Translations under genes and position numbers: made by a program
The notes under the pieces: generated by a model
The model's input: the letters and a program-made list of their open reading frames with translations, nothing else
The model's database searches: none
What the model was told of the DNA's origin: nothing
Assembly: GCA_028689495.1 (NCBI GenBank)
Contig: JAQTWB010000027.1
Location: 1 to 36,282, forward strand
Direction of reading: 5' to 3'
DNA: 36,282 nt
Origin: a bacterium
GTDB lineage: Bacteria > Bdellovibrionota_C > UBA2361 > SZUA-149 > JAQTWB01
Shown here: positions 34,101 to 36,282 of the stretch, in pieces
How positions within the stretch are numbered: position 1 is the first letter of the stretch
How the letters are laid out: each line of letters opens with the position of its first letter

Positions 34101-35023
34101 TCAAATTTTAACAGGCGCTCGCTTAACTCGGTAAAAGCTTGAGGAGTAAGAAAATAGGTTTTTAAGTCGGATGATGCTGTATCAAAGAAAGTAAGAAGCT
34201 CATCGTGTGTAATTGAGTTTACCTGAGCGATCTCCATAACGAGAGCCAGCTTTGCTAAAACTCGTTCTGCTGCCCAAGGATTAGTTATCATATCTTGAAC
34301 AGATACTTCTTGACCAAGTGCTCGTCTCACTACGCTCTGAAAAACGACATGCAAACGGGGAAGGTCGTCTCCAACTTTTGAGGCAGGATCATTCAGATAG
34401 TCACAGACATACTTTAAATACCTTGGAACAGAAATAATCTGGAGATGGAACCAATTTCTGGCACGCTCAATCAGTTGAGCCTGTACACCAGCTTCTTGCA
34501 TGTATTTTATGATTTCGTCTTCAGAAAATCGGTCCAACAAGTAAATGCGTGGATTGATACCAGCAATAATCCCCTCATGCCGTTGCGCAAATGTAGTTCG
34601 GGAGGAAATAAGTAATCTTATCTGGGGATTCGCACTCAATAGTTCATTTATAGCAGAATAGAATGGAACAATTTGTGAACTCACAAGTTCATCAAATCCA
34701 TCAAATAGCAAAATGGTAGGGCTCATTTGCTCTATACGAAAACTCCCTCGATCAAATCCCGACTTCAAAAGGTGTAATTTTATCGTTACCTCGCGATTAG
34801 ATGAGGAATTTAACAACTGCTCTAAAAGAATGGATTTACCTAGACCAGGATCGCCAACAATGATAGCAACACGCCAATCTTCGGTTAGAAATTGCTCCTG
34901 TAAAACTATTTCATCGCGCTGTACGGTTGAGAGAAAACGGTTTTGTTCGTGATTGATTGCTTCTGAAAAGTTATCTACTGGGAGGAGTCGACGAGGTATA
35001 AATGTTGATGGTTCGTCGGTCAT
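31106..35023 (-). CDS. NACHT-domain STAND NTPase with C-terminal PD-(D/E)XK-like nuclease (candidate defence protein)
   Basis: The 1305-residue protein has only about 50 residues before a NACHT-type NTPase: Walker A GDPGLGKS (57-64), Walker B ILLFDGFDEL (104-113) with the extra acidic residues typical of NACHT, and sensor LLISSRT (137-143). A helical arm follows. From about 480 to 800 the sequence is built of HEAT-like helical pairs (VRTVLWALRYFEDDKIIEKV, ALVQICETINPEHPAAITLL). The last 110 residues carry RTDLLIS ... CIIELKL: D1218, E1232, K1234, the PD-(D/E)XK pattern, with a later strand VGILVVLED. NACHT proteins of bacteria are known anti-phage sensors; nuclease effectors are usually N-terminal. 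It lies 102 bp from the IS66 end. No partner gene is adjacent and no strong ribosome binding site is seen. Confidence 0.8.
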   Translation of the reverse strand: MTDEPSTFIPRRLLPVDNFSEAINHEQNRFLSTVQRDEIVLQEQFLTEDWRVAIIVGDPGLGKSILLEQLLNSSSNREVTIKLHLLKSGFDRGSFRIEQMSPTILLFDGFDELVSSQIVPFYSAINELLSANPQIRLLISSRTTFAQRHEGIIAGINPRIYLLDRFSEDEIIKYMQEAGVQAQLIERARNWFHLQIISVPRYLKYVCDYLNDPASKVGDDLPRLHVVFQSVVRRALGQEVSVQDMITNPWAAERVLAKLALVMEIAQVNSITHDELLTFFDTASSDLKTYFLTPQAFTELSERLLKFDGKYCSFLDREIQEFLASSEIARLPEPLRAVFTLCFNEYARILKPSWFNTLRFLFDRMPRLFADVALFLLSAASIGGRTFYTLDESFWTTAPRFRNDELPKDIERLLFTHTLDYFRSTRFWLDYNAVFCLTSIYSTEMECYIKNWIVEIGEPKENVRIGQSNIARLIGELRKHHSRIIPEIEWKNWLLSIACDSKSDLVAVRTVLWALRYFEDDKIIEKVSSLIDHNDQFVNEALVQICETINPEHPAAITLLVELIKRRVSGSFSALTSAPSSIVLAAVVKKIAEDEKLLAVALEELSYSSSRRDGGLYRLFSARIDDPILHEPVRQLVCSMILKIGHSHRHEPEVYSFCQKFSLSNEDLLLASIRDAIRNSDQQRDWNISEGLAYFLTPANHEQVVQIIRDEFPTRFDDYFFTLLQSEVSRLHNMGQSAQAITALTLEEVSLPSELVSRLRSFDTKEDFRVVIELAQLLEELKKTNKVLNHAEKEEVSQFIVNYVFNRFDPSTSRISLNKIGPHRSWIISNSLVIFGSGIQIFSRLGKTEHQFRGKLIEFLPFASQCEKKWTQEQIGQLTEAESDKLCLVFINNSDLREIKLENLLDLSKQLHPASIRKYFPELIRDPSIKSYERRRMISCMVGGGASATVVRGLKATLVTDPITTEHIDNLLIERFGCKSTAQERADALISKAGIVPKRRGGSAFSPSPLESEMWEKEFAAPLLRISDPSWSDIYSGLLKVGFNLASKGEEHITYADYLWDIVFKYTENLIMHKSYQPFVDLEREVAKHFDLDGANWIQGKLAKLRNSYSMTLGKPTSFTAATLQYNACLNALVSPIENSGELIQVISDALRNEIRPWLVGSGRKLVSSAYTNNKQREVSIQRVLRGPLLEALNHRRHVNYSFTVIREAQIDDDRRTDLLISYGFIGPCIIELKLSNNKDLKSRDIKQTPSFSNLETYMNGYRSEVGILVVLEDKKLSTKQRKSITDAFTSIVGIRTLFLDLPPK

Positions 35024-35464
35024 GCTGCAAGCAATCGAATTGAGGGATGGAACCGGGTTACTGTTTGATCTGCCGGGCGTATCATTGATTCTCTTTAACG
35101 AGTAAGTTTATTGTCTACTGGCATTTGATTATCAATAGAAGTTTTTTGATCCAAGGTGAAAGCGACTAAATTTAATCAATTCCATGGGGCCTTTTAAGTA
35201 GTTCACTTTCAGCATCGGCGAATTTTTGAACTGTTAGTTCAACACCGCCAAGTGCCAACGAGTGAAGGGTGTTTATGCCCACCATGTGCTCATCACCAAT
35301 ATAGGACAGTATGCCTTCAGTCTCTAAAAACAGTCGTGCCGCGTGCGCTTAATGAGGTCGAGTTAATACTTCCACTATAATTAATTCTCTGCTTCGTTGC
35401 GGTCCGTCATCTTCACTGTCTTTTTAGACGGTCATTATTTTACCCAAACCCACCCACCAAAACC
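35024..35464. other. Gap between the NACHT gene and the DtxR-like regulator
   Basis: This 441-bp gap contains TGGAACCGGGTTAC (35048-35061), one mismatch from the REP-like motif at 1887-1900, and a DUF2007-like pseudogene (35172-35375, listed separately). The stretch 35062-35171 is AT-rich and otherwise featureless; it should hold the NACHT gene promoter. It appears to be the right edge of the island. Confidence 0.4.
35172..35375 (-). pseudogene. DUF2007-like small protein gene with in-frame TAA
   Basis: The reading frame GTG-EVLTRPH-(TAA)-AHAARLFLETEGILSYIGDEH continues to GVELTVQKFADAESELLKR and a proper stop. This matches the layout of DUF2007 putative signal-transducing proteins of about 70 residues: a strand, the helix 'EA..A..LLE.EGI', then 'GGVEL.V...DA..A'. 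The ninth codon is TAA (35349-35351) where the family usually has a residue such as Glu, so a single substitution explains it. The reconstructed length, 67 codons, fits. The gene is outside the reach of standard open-frame detection. Confidence 0.55.
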
Positions 35465-35878
35465 CTACTTCGCCTTGGTCTTCACCAGCTTTTTTTCCAG
35501 CGCGGCCATTTTGCTGGTGGTTTCTTCGCTCAGCAGGTGCTCGGTTTTGCAGGCGTCGATTTCGGCCTGTTCTTCGGTTACGCCGAGGACGTTGACAAAA
35601 AAACTTTTGAGGATGATGCGCTGGTTGAGGATTTCCTGGGCCATGGCTGTGCCCGCGGGGGAGAGGGAGAGGAATTTATTTTCGTCTTCGACGACCAGGC
35701 CTCTTTGTTTGAGGGCTTTGAGGTTGGTGGAGACGCTGCCGGTGGTGATGCCAAGATGTCGGGCAACATCGGTGACGCGGGCGTAGCCTCGGGAACCTGT
35801 CAGTTCGAGGATTGTCAGCAGGTGATGTGCGGCACTGTGGGTGATGACGTTCTCACCAAACTCCTTCCATACTTCCAT
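35465..35878 (-). CDS. DtxR/MntR-family metal-dependent transcriptional regulator
   Basis: The 137-residue protein has an N-terminal winged helix (HHLLTILELTG, ARVTDVARHLGITTGSVSTNLKALKQRGLV) and a C-terminal dimerisation helix region with metal-ligand candidates (E, D, C and H in EEQAEIDACKTEHLLSEETTSKM). This is the MntR-size two-domain form without an SH3 domain. It probably controls manganese or iron homeostasis genes. GAGGTGAC precedes the ATG. It follows yajQ after 19 bases, so the two are co-transcribed. Confidence 0.9.
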   Translation of the reverse strand: MEVWKEFGENVITHSAAHHLLTILELTGSRGYARVTDVARHLGITTGSVSTNLKALKQRGLVVEDENKFLSLSPAGTAMAQEILNQRIILKSFFVNVLGVTEEQAEIDACKTEHLLSEETTSKMAALEKKLVKTKAK

Positions 35879-35897
35879 CTTGGGTCACCTCAGTATT

Positions 35898-36282
35898 TCA
35901 GTCTTTGAAATTAACAAACTGCAGTTCAAGTTCGATCTTGTCTTTGAGAAGGGCGATAACTTCCTGCAGGCTGTCTTTCTTGGGTCCGGTGACGCGAACC
36001 TGATCCTGTTGAATCTGTGCCTGAATTTTGGGGAGCTTGGCGTCCTTGATGATCTTGACGATTTTTTTGCCGTCGTCCTGGGAGATGCCCTGACGAATCA
36101 ATACTTTTTGCCGCAGGGAACCAAGCGAGGCATCTTCGGGGTCTTTGAAGTCCAACGCTCTGACGCCAACACCTCGTTTGACAACTTTTTGTTTGAGAAT
36201 ATCGACTACCGCCGAGAGTTTCATCTTGTCATCGGCGGTGAGCGTCAAACTTTCTTTCTCCAGTTCAATGCCACATTTCCCG
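35898..36282 (-). CDS. yajQ: YajQ family nucleotide-binding protein (5' end outside the window)
   Basis: The frame is open to the window edge, so the N-terminal third is missing. The visible part reads GKCGIELEKESLTLTADDKMKL, then VVDILKQKVVKRGV, the KVLIRQGISQDDGKKIVKIIKD block, KIQAQIQQDQVRVTGPKKDSLQ and a C-terminal FVNFKD, closely matching E. coli YajQ (160 residues). YajQ homologues bind RNA or cyclic-di-GMP in some species. The ribosomal start is not in the window; the TTG at 36248 is internal. Confidence 0.93.
   Translation of the reverse strand, partial: GKCGIELEKESLTLTADDKMKLSAVVDILKQKVVKRGVGVRALDFKDPEDASLGSLRQKVLIRQGISQDDGKKIVKIIKDAKLPKIQAQIQQDQVRVTGPKKDSLQEVIALLKDKIELELQFVNFKD

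Overview
The window looks like a chromosomal segment of a Gram-negative, motile bacterium. The gene repertoire (flagellin, FliK, CheW/MCP, KtrAB-type K+ uptake, hexameric-type citrate synthase, QueG, YajQ plus a DtxR-like regulator, D-amino acid transaminase) suggests the Desulfuromonadales or a related 'deltaproteobacterial' lineage. That is inferred from gene content and style only; no 16S or other marker is present.

Backbone, 1-25.1 kb: a possible small secreted peptide, rpsT, a membrane protein, a cluster of REP-like repeats, mazG, then a plus-strand operon ktrB-ktrA-membrane sensor. Next come a photolyase, an MCP-cheW pair, a TIGR01777 epimerase convergent with fliK, an orphan OmpR-type regulator, an anti-sigma-like zf-HC2 protein, and a large MscS-family channel gene split by an in-frame TAA. 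Then dat and gltA on the minus strand, queG, a YajG-like lipoprotein, a nested inverted-repeat element, a short coiled-coil protein, flagellin with a strong terminator, and a thioredoxin-like protein overlapping a class I aminotransferase.

Accessory island, about 25.2-35.4 kb: a 5'-truncated ParA remnant in frame with a ribbon-helix-helix partition partner, then a markedly AT-rich RelA/SpoT-domain alarmone synthetase. Then a 795-bp non-coding block of modular direct repeats and hairpins, a GYF_2-DUF4328 membrane protein, and a second copy of the repeat modules. A complete IS66-family element abuts that second copy exactly. After it comes a 1305-residue protein with an N-terminal NACHT NTPase and a C-terminal PD-(D/E)XK-like nuclease motif. 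The island ends near a DUF2007-like pseudogene with an in-frame TAA. The backbone resumes with a DtxR-like regulator and yajQ, which runs off the window.

The most notable system is the NACHT-nuclease protein, an NLR/STAND-like candidate defence protein whose nuclease-like motif is C-terminal rather than N-terminal. It shares the island with an alarmone synthetase that could be a toxic (ToxSAS-like) defence gene. A 17-bp palindrome found only in the island, next to the partition remnant and upstream of both the synthetase and the DUF4328 gene, may be an operator or centromere-like site.
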